Part shown: piece after piece, positions 17,280 through 27,021 of the stretch
Layout: the number at the start of each line of letters is the position of its first letter
Position numbering within the stretch: position 1 is the stretch's first letter
Made by a program: the position numbers and the translations under genes
Notes under the pieces: model-generated
What the model was told of the DNA's origin: nothing
The model's database searches: none
What the model saw: only the letters and a program-made list of their open reading frames with translations
From: Spirochaetota bacterium
Lineage (GTDB): Bacteria > Spirochaetota > UBA4802 > UBA5550
Direction: 5' to 3'
DNA length: 64,000 bases
Assembly: GCA_016933025.1 (NCBI GenBank)
Contig: JAFGBT010000030.1
Coordinates: forward strand, 62,001-126,000

Positions 17280-20036
17280 ATGGTCGATAAAATTCTTAGC
17301 ATTTTTTTCGGAACCAAGCACGATCGCGATGTGAAGAAGCTCCGACCGCTCGTCGCGAGGATCAATTCGCTTGAGCCTGAAATTAAAAAGCTGACGAACG
17401 AGGAAATGCGCGAATTGACCTCGAAATTCCGTCAGCGCATCGCAAACGGCGAGTCACTGGACGACATTCTGCCGGAAGCCTTCGCCCTGGTTCGCGAGGC
17501 TTCCATACGGACGCTCGGCATGAGACATTTCGACGTTCAGCTTATGGGGGGCATCGTGCTCCACCAGGGAAGGATTACTGAAATGAAAACCGGGGAAGGC
17601 AAAACGCTGGTCGCCACGCTTCCGGTCTATCTCAACGCTCTCGGCGGAAACGGCGTCCATGTCGTCACGGTCAACGATTACCTGGCGCGCCGCGACGCAG
17701 AATGGATGGGAACGATATACAAGTTCCTGGGCCTTGAGGTGGGGATCATACAGCACGACCTTTCGCCGCAGCAGCGCCAGAAGTCCTACCGGTGCGACGT
17801 CACGTACGGGACCAACAACGAGTTTGGCTTCGACTATCTCCGCGACAACATGGTCGAGCACCAGAGCCTGCGCGTTCACCGGAAGCTCAACTACGCCATA
17901 GTTGATGAAGTCGACTCGATTCTCATCGACGAGGCGCGAACCCCGCTCATAATCTCGGGTTCCACGGAAGAATCCACCAAGAAATACTATCTCATCAATA
18001 AGATAATTATGAGCCTTCGCGAGAAAGAGGATTACGAGGTCAATGAGAAGGACCGTCACGTCACGCTCACCGAAGACGGCGTGCGGCACGTTGAGCGCCT
18101 CCTGAAAATCGACAACCTCTACGACAACAGACACATAGACACCGTCCACCACGTTAACCAGGCCCTTAAGGCGCACACGCTCTTCAGGATCGACGAGGAC
18201 TACATCGTCAAGGACGGCCAGGTTATCATCGTCGACGAGTTCACGGGCCGTCTGATGCCAGGACGTCGCTATTCCGACGGCCTCCACCAGGCTCTTGAGG
18301 CGAAGGAAAACGTAACAATAGCCCGCGAAAGCCAGACCCTGGCGACAATCACTTTCCAGAACTTTTTCCGCATGTACAATAAGCTTGCCGGCATGACCGG
18401 TACCGCCGACACCGAGGCGATGGAATTCCGGAAGATTTACAACCTCGACGTGTGCGTTATACCGACCAATATGCCGATGATCAGAACCGACTACCCCGAT
18501 CGAGTCTATCGTACGGAGCACGAAAAGTACGACGCCATACTCGCCGAGATACGAGAGCTGAACGCGAATAGCCAGCCGGTCCTGGTGGGCACCATATCGA
18601 TAGAGAAATCCGAAAAGCTCTCCCGAATCCTTCAGTCCAAGGGGGTCATGCACAACGTCTTGAACGCCAAGTTCCACGAGCAGGAGGCGCGGATCATCGC
18701 CGAAGCGGGCAGCCCGGCGTCTGTCACCATAGCTACTAATATGGCCGGCCGCGGCACCGACATCGTCCTCGGCGGCAGGAAGACCTATGTCGACGAGCTC
18801 GAGTCGCATATCCCTGTTCACGATATCAAGCTCTGGGATGAATTCAAGCTGAAGATATTCACTTCAGATTTTGACGGCGCCGACGTACTTGCCGAGCGCA
18901 TGATGGGCCAGGACAAGAGCAAGGCCAAGGGTATCATCCGCGACGGCAAAGAATGGACAGTACGGCACAACAGGGTAGTCGAAGCCGGGGGCCTCCATAT
19001 CCTCGGAACAGAGCGCCATGAGGCGAGGCGGATCGACAACCAGCTCCGCGGCCGTTCCGGCCGCCAGGGCGACCCGGGCTCCTCGCGGTTCTACCTTTCA
19101 CTGGAGGACGACCTGATGAGGCTCTTCGGTTCCGAGCGCATCGGGAACATCATGCAGCGGCTCGGCATGGAGGAAGGTCAGGAAATCGAGAGCCCGATGG
19201 TGACGAGAGCCATCGCCAGCGCGCAGAAGCGCGTCGAGGGGCGTAACTTCGATATCAGGAAGCACCTCCTCGAATACGACGACGTGATGAACTCACAACG
19301 CGAGTTTATATACAACGAGCGCGATCAGATACTCCTTGGCGAGGATATATCCGAAAAGTTTCTTTCCTATATCGAGGATGTCTGCAGGGAAAAGTTTGAG
19401 CAGTTTACCGGCGGCAAGAACCATCCCGAGGAATGGGACATCCTGGGCCTGCAAAACTGGATGAAATTCAAATTCGGCGTCGAATTCGATCTCGAAAAAA
19501 ACGACCCGATCAAGCTGAGTTATACCGAGTTCGTGGAATCCATCATTCAAACGCTCAAAGACGCGTACGCCGCCAGGGAGTCGACCATCGGCGTCGCCGA
19601 CATGCGTACCCTCGAGCGCATGATATCGCTCCAGATCATAGACGGTAAATGGCGCGACCATCTCTACAACATGGACGAGATGCGCGACGGCATCTGGACG
19701 CTGAGCTATGGCGAGCGCAACCCCCTGGTTGAATACAAGATCCAGGGCTTCAACCTCTTCCGTGGCATGCTTGCCACCCTCAAGGAGGACATACTCGAGT
19801 ACATGATGAAGGTGCAGGTCGAGCGCGTCGAACCGGAGCAGCCGGCCCCCGTTGAATACCAGCCGGTCGGCAGCGAGTTTCATGCCGAGGTCGAGCAGTT
19901 CGGCTCCGGCGGCATACCGCTTTCGAATCAGTCGGCGCCCCCGAGGAGGCACGCCGAACCCAAAAAGGAACACCACGATCCTGCGCCGGTCATCGGGGGC
20001 GTCAAGCGCAAGAAGAGCCGCCGCAGCAGGAGGTGA
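17280..20036 (+). CDS. secA: Preprotein translocase ATPase SecA
   Basis: Motor that pushes unfolded preproteins through SecYEG at the inner membrane. The 918-residue protein has Walker A MKTGEGKT (102-109), the [13 protein letters not shown] motor motif, the preprotein cross-linking and helical scaffold domains, and [13 protein letters not shown] in the second nucleotide domain. The C-terminal tail is rich in Pro, Glu and Lys/Arg (ends [10 protein letters not shown]) and lacks the usual CxCx8CH zinc motif that binds SecB, so it is a zinc-free SecA. Its stop overlaps the possible ATG of the next gene. Confidence 0.97.
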   Translation: MVDKILSIFFGTKHDRDVKKLRPLVARINSLEPEIKKLTNEEMRELTSKFRQRIANGESLDDILPEAFALVREASIRTLGMRHFDVQLMGGIVLHQGRITEMKTGEGKTLVATLPVYLNALGGNGVHVVTVNDYLARRDAEWMGTIYKFLGLEVGIIQHDLSPQQRQKSYRCDVTYGTNNEFGFDYLRDNMVEHQSLRVHRKLNYAIVDEVDSILIDEARTPLIISGSTEESTKKYYLINKIIMSLREKEDYEVNEKDRHVTLTEDGVRHVERLLKIDNLYDNRHIDTVHHVNQALKAHTLFRIDEDYIVKDGQVIIVDEFTGRLMPGRRYSDGLHQALEAKENVTIARESQTLATITFQNFFRMYNKLAGMTGTADTEAMEFRKIYNLDVCVIPTNMPMIRTDYPDRVYRTEHEKYDAILAEIRELNANSQPVLVGTISIEKSEKLSRILQSKGVMHNVLNAKFHEQEARIIAEAGSPASVTIATNMAGRGTDIVLGGRKTYVDELESHIPVHDIKLWDEFKLKIFTSDFDGADVLAERMMGQDKSKAKGIIRDGKEWTVRHNRVVEAGGLHILGTERHEARRIDNQLRGRSGRQGDPGSSRFYLSLEDDLMRLFGSERIGNIMQRLGMEEGQEIESPMVTRAIASAQKRVEGRNFDIRKHLLEYDDVMNSQREFIYNERDQILLGEDISEKFLSYIEDVCREKFEQFTGGKNHPEEWDILGLQNWMKFKFGVEFDLEKNDPIKLSYTEFVESIIQTLKDAYAARESTIGVADMRTLERMISLQIIDGKWRDHLYNMDEMRDGIWTLSYGERNPLVEYKIQGFNLFRGMLATLKEDILEYMMKVQVERVEPEQPAPVEYQPVGSEFHAEVEQFGSGGIPLSNQSAPPRRHAEPKKEHHDPAPVIGGVKRKKSRRSRR

Positions 20037-20041
20037 TGATC

Positions 20042-21403
20042 GTGTCTTCCCCGCTAATGAAAAGCGTTTCCGGCATCAGGGGCATCGTGGGTGAGACCAT
20101 TACTCCCGGTCTTATCGCCTCCGTCGGCTCTGCCTTCGCCCGCCACACGGGAGGCGGCACCGTTGTCATCGGCCGCGACACCCGTCCGACCGGCGAGGCT
20201 ATTGAGCGCGGGCTCGAGTCCTCGTTGCTCCTGGCCGGGTGCCGCGTTGTAAATATCGGGATTGTTCCGACACCGACCGTCGAGGTCATGGTCGAGCACC
20301 TCAAAGCCGACGGTGGGATCGTTATCTCCGCGTCGCATAACCCGATCGAATGGAATGCCTTCAAACTGATAGGGAAGAGCGGCACGTTCCTTACCGCATC
20401 GGAGATCGAGAAGTTTTTCGATCTCATGGAGCTCCCGTTTTTGGCAACCCCATGGGACCGGGTAGGCCTGGCGGTCAGGGAAGAAGGTTCTCACGAAATC
20501 CACATCAACAAGATACTCTCCGTAATCAACGTCGACCTGATACGCAAGCAGAAATTCAGAGTAGTACTTGATTCCGTCAATGGCGCAGGCTCCGCCATCA
20601 CCCTGAAGCTCCTCAAAGAGCTCGGATGCGAGGCCGTGCCGATTCACTGCGACATGACCGGGATATTCCCCCGCGGCGCCGAGCCGGTGCCGGAAAATTT
20701 ATCGGACCTTTCTGCCGCTGTCGTCGAGAATAATGCCGCTATCGGCTTCGCGCAGGACCCGGATGCCGATCGGCTCGCCATCGTCGACGAGAAGGGAAGG
20801 CCTATTGGAGAAGAAAGCACTGTTTCCCTCGCGGCCGAGCACCTCCTCTCGAAACAGAGCGGCCGGGTCGTAATCAACCTTTCGACCACCCGCGCGGTGG
20901 ACGACATCGCAATGAGACACGGCGCGCCGGTCATCCGAACACGCGTCGGCGAAATAAACGTAGTTGAGGAAATGATGCGCTTTGGCGCGCGCATCGGGGG
21001 CGAGGGAAACGGCGGCGTGATATCGCCAGAGGTCCATCTAGGGCGCGACAGCCTTGTCGGCATAGGCTATGTCCTTGAAATGATGGCTGAAAGAAACAAA
21101 ACAATATCAGAATTATCGGCCGACCTTCCGCGATATATCATGAAAAAGGGGAGCATCCGGCTCTCGGGCGCCGGCATCGTCAAGTCGGCACTTCATAAGC
21201 TCAAGAAAGATTTCGCAGGCCAGAAAATTTCCGATATCGACGGCCTCCGCATAGAATTCATCAACCATCCCGAATTCCAGGGAGGATGGGTGCACCTGCG
21301 TCCATCAAACACCGAACCGATCTTCAGAATCATTGTTGAGGCGGCTGACAGAGAGAGGGCCGAAACAATGTACGATTATTTTACCAGACTGCTTTCTGTA
21401 TAA
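20042..21403 (+). CDS. Phosphohexomutase (phosphoglucosamine/phosphomannomutase type)
   Basis: Interconverts sugar 6-phosphates and 1-phosphates; likely feeds UDP-GlcNAc or GDP-mannose synthesis. About 453 residues with all four alpha-D-phosphohexomutase loops: catalytic ISASHNP, metal-binding DPDADR, sugar-binding GEGNGG, and phosphate-binding RPSNTEP. The DPDADR and GEGNGG versions resemble archaeal-type GlmM more than standard bacterial GlmM (DGDGDR), so the substrate is uncertain. GTG at 20042 sits 8 bases after AGGAGG; the ATG at 20036, which overlaps the secA stop, is too close to that site. A second mutase lies at 27022. Confidence 0.88.
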   Translation: MSSPLMKSVSGIRGIVGETITPGLIASVGSAFARHTGGGTVVIGRDTRPTGEAIERGLESSLLLAGCRVVNIGIVPTPTVEVMVEHLKADGGIVISASHNPIEWNAFKLIGKSGTFLTASEIEKFFDLMELPFLATPWDRVGLAVREEGSHEIHINKILSVINVDLIRKQKFRVVLDSVNGAGSAITLKLLKELGCEAVPIHCDMTGIFPRGAEPVPENLSDLSAAVVENNAAIGFAQDPDADRLAIVDEKGRPIGEESTVSLAAEHLLSKQSGRVVINLSTTRAVDDIAMRHGAPVIRTRVGEINVVEEMMRFGARIGGEGNGGVISPEVHLGRDSLVGIGYVLEMMAERNKTISELSADLPRYIMKKGSIRLSGAGIVKSALHKLKKDFAGQKISDIDGLRIEFINHPEFQGGWVHLRPSNTEPIFRIIVEAADRERAETMYDYFTRLLSV

Positions 21404-21424
21404 TTATATACGCCAACACGACGT

Positions 21425-21479
21425 AATCCCGGCAATGGAGCACGCTCATCCATTTTTCAGCTTGACAAATCCCGGCAAT
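21425..21479 (+). repeat. 12-bp direct repeat upstream of aspS
   Basis: AATCCCGGCAAT occurs at 21425-21436 and 21468-21479. The two copies are 43 bases apart in the mutase-aspS gap. Possibly chance, possibly a paired binding site. Confidence 0.35.
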
Positions 21480-21546
21480 AACAAAAATTTACTTGTTTTT
21501 GCTCTTTGCATATAGTACATTACACTTTCATAAAGAAGCGATTTCT

Positions 21547-23322
21547 ATGTATACAAGCAGATCCTATTGCGGGGAATTGACTCTTGAGATGGTCGGAAAC
21601 CGAGTTGAGTTAGCCGGCTGGGTCGAGAGCAACAGGAACCTCGGCGGCATCATATTCATGAAGCTGCGCGACGTCACCGGAACCGTGCAGATGGTCGTCG
21701 ATTCCTCCGCTTCTTCAGAGCTTCTCTCCACTGCCGACCAGGCGAGGAGCGAGTTCGTTGTCAGGGCCTCGGGAACGGTCAGAAAACGTGATCCCAGGAA
21801 TGTTAATCCCGACCTGCCTACCGGCGCTATCGAAGTCGTTGCGGATTCAATTATAATATTGAACGCATCTCTGGTCCCGCCGATTCCTGTTGACGTTAAG
21901 GACCAGACGGGCGAAGATCTCCGCCTCAAGTATCGATACATCGACCTTCGCCGCGAGGATATGCGCGACGCGATCATCAAGAGACACCGTGCAATGATGG
22001 CGGCGCGCCGATTTCTGAGTGAGAACAGGTTTTTCGAAATTGAAACGCCGGTGCTCAACAAATCCACCCCGGAGGGAGCTCGGGACTTCCTCGTACCGAG
22101 CAGGAACAGCATAGGCGAGTTCTACGCGCTCCCCCAATCCCCGCAGCTCTTCAAGCAGATACTCATGATATCGGGATTCGACCGGTATTTCCAGATCGTG
22201 AAATGCTTTCGTGACGAAGACCTCAGAAACGACCGCCAGCCTGAATTTACCCAGATTGACCTGGAGCTTTCATTTATTGAAGCCGGCGACATCATGCGGG
22301 TCGTCGAAGGCTTATTACAAGAGATGGTTCGCGAGGTGACGGGGAGGGAAATAAAAACACCATTCCGGATACTGAGCTACCGCGAGGCCATGGACCGGTA
22401 CGGAACAGACGCCCCGGACACGAGGTTCGGACTTGAACTATCAGACTGCGGCGATATATTCTCCAATTCCGATTTCACAATGTTTACTGCCGCTCTTGCC
22501 GATGGCGGAGTCGTCAGGGGTATAGCGGCGCGGGACGACGGTAAAATATCTCGAAAAATGATAGATCAGTATGCCGAGGAAGCCAAAGTCTTCGGGATCA
22601 AGGGACTCCCGATGTGCAGGTACACCGGCAGCGCCGCGGAGGGCGGTATCGCAAAGTACCTTAAACCGGATGATATTGATAAACTGCGGACGCGCTTCAA
22701 CCTGTCCGGTCAATCAATACTCTTTTTTGCCGCCGGTTCCCCTGCCGCGGTTTCAAGCGCCCTTGCGAACGTCCGCATCAAACTTGGGCGCGCACTCAAT
22801 CTTATTGACGAAGACAGGCTCGAATTCCTCTGGGTCACCGATTTTCCGCTCTTCGAATACAGCAGAGACGACCGCCGTTTTTATTCCAAGCACCACCCGT
22901 TCACCGCACCCAGGGCAGACTGCCTGTCGATGCTTGCGTCCCTGAAGCCTGAAGAGGCCGAGCGGGTCATCGCGCAGGCCTATGACGTCGTTCTTAACGG
23001 CGTTGAGATTGGCGGCGGCTCGATACGCATCAATAACCCTGATGTGCAGAGCAGTGTCTTTTCTCTGCTGGGAATCTCCCGGGAAGAGGCAGAGATGAAA
23101 TTTTCCTTTCTGATAGATGCACTCGGATTCGGGGCCCCGCCTCACGGCGGCATCGCCCTCGGCCTCGATCGCATCATGATGCTTCTGTTGCGCCGAAAAT
23201 CCATTAGGGACGTTATTGCGTTCCCCAAGACCACCCGCGGCCAGTGCCTGATGAGCAACGCGCCGTCGCCTGTTTCTCCCGAACAGCTCGAGGAATTAAA
23301 CCTTAAAGTTATCGGCAAATAG
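21547..23322 (+). CDS. aspS: Aspartyl-tRNA synthetase
   Basis: Charges tRNA-Asp (and possibly tRNA-Asn) with aspartate. The 591-residue protein has the N-terminal OB-fold anticodon-binding domain, class II motif 2 (FRDEDLRNDRQPEFTQIDLE), the bacterial GAD insertion domain, and motif 3 (GIALGLDRIMMLL). ATG at 21547 was chosen because it gives the standard N-terminus and has AAGAAG upstream; an in-frame ATG at 21493 adds 18 unrelated residues. No gatCAB genes are seen here, so tRNA specificity is not decided. Confidence 0.95.
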   Translation: MYTSRSYCGELTLEMVGNRVELAGWVESNRNLGGIIFMKLRDVTGTVQMVVDSSASSELLSTADQARSEFVVRASGTVRKRDPRNVNPDLPTGAIEVVADSIIILNASLVPPIPVDVKDQTGEDLRLKYRYIDLRREDMRDAIIKRHRAMMAARRFLSENRFFEIETPVLNKSTPEGARDFLVPSRNSIGEFYALPQSPQLFKQILMISGFDRYFQIVKCFRDEDLRNDRQPEFTQIDLELSFIEAGDIMRVVEGLLQEMVREVTGREIKTPFRILSYREAMDRYGTDAPDTRFGLELSDCGDIFSNSDFTMFTAALADGGVVRGIAARDDGKISRKMIDQYAEEAKVFGIKGLPMCRYTGSAAEGGIAKYLKPDDIDKLRTRFNLSGQSILFFAAGSPAAVSSALANVRIKLGRALNLIDEDRLEFLWVTDFPLFEYSRDDRRFYSKHHPFTAPRADCLSMLASLKPEEAERVIAQAYDVVLNGVEIGGGSIRINNPDVQSSVFSLLGISREEAEMKFSFLIDALGFGAPPHGGIALGLDRIMMLLLRRKSIRDVIAFPKTTRGQCLMSNAPSPVSPEQLEELNLKVIGK

Positions 23323-23323
23323 G

Positions 23324-24289
23324 ATGACAGAGAACAAATTCGAAATAGACGACACGTCGGTATTCCGCCGAATTTGCGGGTTCAAGGACAATAATCTAAA
23401 AAAGATTGAAGGGATGACCGGCGTCGACATCATACCGAGGGGAAACACGCTTATCGTCAAGGCATTGAAGGATAAAAGCGATCTGGCCATGAAACTACTT
23501 CATGTAATGAGTGATTTTCTCTACGCGAACGGCAACGGGTACGAATTCGACGATTTCGACCTGAAATATATAATCACCACCGTTATGTCAGGTAAAAATT
23601 TCAGACCGGATGACGTAAACAGGCTCAAGCTATCATTCCCGGATACCGGCCGTGTCATCGTTCCCAAGACCATAAACCAGGCAAGCTACATTACATCAAT
23701 GCACAATAACGCCGTCACGTTTTCGACCGGCCCGGCCGGGACCGGCAAGACCTATCTCGGCGTCGCGGTAGCGCTCAAGTTTTTCCTGTCTGGCAAAGTC
23801 GATCGCATCATTCTTACCAGGCCTGCAGTCGAGGCGGGTGAGAACCTGGGGTACCTTCCCGGAGATCTCATCCAGAAGATCAACCCGTACCTGCGCCCTC
23901 TCTATGACGCTCTTTTTGACCTCCAGCCGTTTGAAAAGATCAGCAAGCTCATGGAAAAAAACCAGATTGAGGTCGCGCCGCTCGCGTACATGCGGGGGAG
24001 GACGCTCAACAACGCGTTCATCATCCTCGATGAGGCCCAGAATACCACCGTCTCGCAGATGAAAATGTTCCTGACCAGGATGGGGAATAACTCCAGGATG
24101 GTTCTTTCCGGAGACGACACGCAAATCGACCTGGAAAAACCGAAGCATTCCGGCCTCCTTCATGCCATGCGCATCCTCAGGGGAATAGAGGGCGTCAGCT
24201 TCGTACGCTTCACCAGGGACGATATATCGCGCCATCCCATTGTCGAAAAAATTGTTGCGGCCTATGAAAAAAGCGGTCACGGTGAATAA
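23324..24289 (+). CDS. PhoH-like ATPase
   Basis: Predicted RNA-associated P-loop ATPase of the PhoH/YbeZ family, 321 residues. It has an N-terminal KH-like stretch (KIEGMTGVDIIPRGNTLIVKA), Walker A GPAGTGKT (136-143), and Walker B with IILDEAQNTT. It starts one base after the aspS stop. The order phoH, 7TM-HD gene, ybeY is a known conserved string in many bacteria; PhoH and YbeY are linked to rRNA processing. Confidence 0.92.
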   Translation: MTENKFEIDDTSVFRRICGFKDNNLKKIEGMTGVDIIPRGNTLIVKALKDKSDLAMKLLHVMSDFLYANGNGYEFDDFDLKYIITTVMSGKNFRPDDVNRLKLSFPDTGRVIVPKTINQASYITSMHNNAVTFSTGPAGTGKTYLGVAVALKFFLSGKVDRIILTRPAVEAGENLGYLPGDLIQKINPYLRPLYDALFDLQPFEKISKLMEKNQIEVAPLAYMRGRTLNNAFIILDEAQNTTVSQMKMFLTRMGNNSRMVLSGDDTQIDLEKPKHSGLLHAMRILRGIEGVSFVRFTRDDISRHPIVEKIVAAYEKSGHGE

Positions 24290-24295
24290 TCAGCC

Positions 24296-26578
24296 ATGAA
24301 GACATCCCTTACAAACGCGCTTCGAAACCTGCGGCTCATCCTGGGCGACAAGAACATCAAATTCTCATTAATTTCCGTTATTGCCATCATACTCATTTCC
24401 ACGCTCCTCCTTTCCGTGAATTTTTTAGGAACCTCGTACGATTACGACGTCGGCGACATCGCCAATGAAGACATACGGGTCCCCCGCGACATAGAATACG
24501 TCAACCAGGCGGAGACCGCCCTTGAGCGCAAGCGCGAATCCGAGGCGGTACCCATCGTTTTCGATAAGGACTCGTCGATCCTCCAGAGAAAACTCAACAT
24601 GGTGCATGCCCTGATCAATCACGCCACGGAAACCCTCAAGCAATACCCTCCGACCGGCAACGATTACAACTTGCAGATATACGCGATGAAATCCCGCATG
24701 CCGCGGTATCTCCACTACAGCGACCCGATTCTTCTGGAAATCCTGCGTTTCCGCGACCATGTTAAGCTGAAAAAGGTCATGTCCCGCATTCTTATATATA
24801 TTTATGACGATCCGCAAATGGGGATACTCGACAAGCCATACGAGAACCCCCTGAAAATCGAAAACAACAACGTGACAGTTCGCTCCATAAACTCCCCGGA
24901 GGCCATTGACGAGGTCTCCCGCTCCCTCAAAACCCTCAAAACTGCGGACGATATAACGAGGAACCTCTACGGCATTTCTGCGACATTGAGCCCGGGCATC
25001 CAGAAACAGACCCTGCTGGCGATTGCGGGGGTTATCAATTCTCTCCTTGAACCGAACATGAGCTTCAACATCGAGGACACGAAGAGACGTATTGTCGAGG
25101 CACTTAAAAAAACACCCCAGATTATGGGCAGGCTCAAGAAAGGGCAGACGATCGTGCGCGAGGGAGACACCGTAACGCTCGACATACTGAATAAGATCGA
25201 AATATACAACCAGCAGACGGCCTCACTCAATATAGGATTTATCATTGGAACGTTCCTGATCCAGATCGTCTTTTTCATGATATTCGGGTATTTCCTCTTG
25301 GAATTAAGCAGTGCGTTCCTTCCCGATAAAAAAGCGATAATAATCATCTTCACCCTCATCGTAATCTTCATGGCCTACACGTTTTTCATTTCCAGGCTTG
25401 AATCGCCCGTCAACTCGAAGCTGACTTTTGCGTTCATGCTTCCGATTTCATTCGCGACAATGATCATATCCATACTGTACAACCGGTACCTCTCCATCAT
25501 GGCCGGAATCTACATCGTGTTTTTCACAACCCTCATCAGTGGCGGCTATATAACCACAGCAATAATCAGCTTCAGCACGGCACTGGTGGGCGTATTCGTC
25601 AATGAAAACGTAGAGAAGCGGACTGATTTTTTGCGCGGCGGTCTTATCATCGGGGTCATCAACGCCATCATCGCGATAGCGGTCGCGCTTATTCACGAGA
25701 TCCCCGTGGTAAACGTTAATTCCCTGAAGATCATGGGCATCGCCTTCACCAACGGTGTCGTCAACTCGATACTGGTTCTCGGGATTCTTCCGATCTATGA
25801 AAATATATTCGGCATCACGACCAAGTTCAAGCTCCTGGAGCTTTCCGATCTGAACGCCGACATCTTCAAGGAAATGCTGATGAAGACGCCCGGGACCTAC
25901 AATCATTCAATGCTCGTTTCCACAATGTCCGAGGCCGCCTGCAAGGAAATCGGTGCCAACCACCTCATGGCGCGCGTCGGCGCGTTCTACCATGATATCG
26001 GCAAGATAGAGGATGCCGGGATGTATATCGAGAACAGGGTCACCGATCCGAGGGCCAGGGAGATCTCCCCGCGAGACTACGCCCAGCTCATTATCTCGCA
26101 TGTCGCGAAGGGCGTAGCCATGGCTGAGCGCAACCAGCTTCCCGAATCGGTCATCGACTTTATACGGGAGCATCACGGGCAGACCACCATGACCTTCTTC
26201 TATCACCAGTCGCTCGAGCTGGCGGGGGCAGACGAGCATGATTCCGTAAACAAGTCGGACTTCCAGTACCCCGGGCCCAAGCCGCACAGCAAGGAAATAG
26301 CCGTCGTCATGCTCGCGGATTCAATCGAGGCAGCGGCTCGGTCGCTTCAGAACCCGACCTACGAAAAGCTTGATGGCCTTGTCCGCAAGATCGTCTACAA
26401 CAAGCTTAACGAGGGCGAGCTCGAGTTTTCCGACCTGTCCATGACCGAGCTGCGCGTCATACAGGAGACATTTATTTCACTGCTGAAGGGTATTTTCCAT
26501 ACGCGCATCGAATACCCCGAGGATTTCGATCTGAAAAAACTCGAAAAAAAGATAGTGAAAAACAATGGTTCGCATTGA
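24296..26578 (+). CDS. 7TM-HD domain phosphodiesterase (PgpH-type)
   Basis: Membrane protein of 760 residues. An N-terminal helix (about 20-43) is followed by an extracytoplasmic 7TMR-HDED domain, seven membrane helices (about 305-495), and a cytoplasmic HD phosphohydrolase domain with His566-Asp567 (FYHDIGK), the REHHG motif and downstream helices. In Gram-positives this family (PgpH) degrades cyclic di-AMP; the same activity is inferred here. It overlaps ybeY by 14 bases. Confidence 0.9.
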   Translation: MKTSLTNALRNLRLILGDKNIKFSLISVIAIILISTLLLSVNFLGTSYDYDVGDIANEDIRVPRDIEYVNQAETALERKRESEAVPIVFDKDSSILQRKLNMVHALINHATETLKQYPPTGNDYNLQIYAMKSRMPRYLHYSDPILLEILRFRDHVKLKKVMSRILIYIYDDPQMGILDKPYENPLKIENNNVTVRSINSPEAIDEVSRSLKTLKTADDITRNLYGISATLSPGIQKQTLLAIAGVINSLLEPNMSFNIEDTKRRIVEALKKTPQIMGRLKKGQTIVREGDTVTLDILNKIEIYNQQTASLNIGFIIGTFLIQIVFFMIFGYFLLELSSAFLPDKKAIIIIFTLIVIFMAYTFFISRLESPVNSKLTFAFMLPISFATMIISILYNRYLSIMAGIYIVFFTTLISGGYITTAIISFSTALVGVFVNENVEKRTDFLRGGLIIGVINAIIAIAVALIHEIPVVNVNSLKIMGIAFTNGVVNSILVLGILPIYENIFGITTKFKLLELSDLNADIFKEMLMKTPGTYNHSMLVSTMSEAACKEIGANHLMARVGAFYHDIGKIEDAGMYIENRVTDPRAREISPRDYAQLIISHVAKGVAMAERNQLPESVIDFIREHHGQTTMTFFYHQSLELAGADEHDSVNKSDFQYPGPKPHSKEIAVVMLADSIEAAARSLQNPTYEKLDGLVRKIVYNKLNEGELEFSDLSMTELRVIQETFISLLKGIFHTRIEYPEDFDLKKLEKKIVKNNGSH

Positions 26579-27020
26579 GATATTTTGCGAGGGCATCTCT
26601 CTCCCTTATGAGCAGGTCACCCAGCAGCAGATCAGGAAAACGGCCGCGGCCGCAGCGGAGCGTCTTGACCTGAGAAACGCGTCCATCAGCATCATTATCT
26701 CCGACGACAACTATATCCGAACGATCAACAAGGAATTCCGCGGTCATGATGAGCCGACCGACGTAATATCCTTCTCAAACAGGGAGAACCCGTTTCCATC
26801 CCTCGACGCGGAGCAGGAAGAAATCGGCGACATCTATATTTCGATAGAGCGTGCCAGCAGGCAGTCGCGGGAATGCCACGTCACGCTCCCGGAAGAGGTC
26901 AAACGGCTTGTCATCCATGGGATGCTCCACCTGCTCGGCTATGATCACGAGCGTTCCGACGAAGACGAGGAGTTGATGCTGCAAAAAGAGGAAGAGCTTT
27001 TCGACGATATTCCGATTTGA
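26565..27020 (+). CDS. ybeY: Endoribonuclease YbeY (rRNA maturation)
   Basis: Zinc-dependent endoribonuclease needed for 16S rRNA 3' maturation and ribosome quality control. The 151-residue protein carries the H-x3-H-x5-H zinc motif at His118, His122 and His128 (HGMLHLLGYDH) and the DVISF signature. It overlaps the upstream HD gene by 14 bases. The end is one base from the end of the oppositely oriented phosphohexomutase, so transcripts converge head-on without a visible terminator. Confidence 0.95.
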   Translation: MVRIEIFCEGISLPYEQVTQQQIRKTAAAAAERLDLRNASISIIISDDNYIRTINKEFRGHDEPTDVISFSNRENPFPSLDAEQEEIGDIYISIERASRQSRECHVTLPEEVKRLVIHGMLHLLGYDHERSDEDEELMLQKEEELFDDIPI

Positions 27021-27021
27021 T

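Noticed and set aside
17454-18821. Long open frame (455 codons) on the minus strand
   Set aside because: It lies wholly opposite secA and shows no ribosome-binding site or protein family; long shadow frames are expected opposite GC-rich genes.
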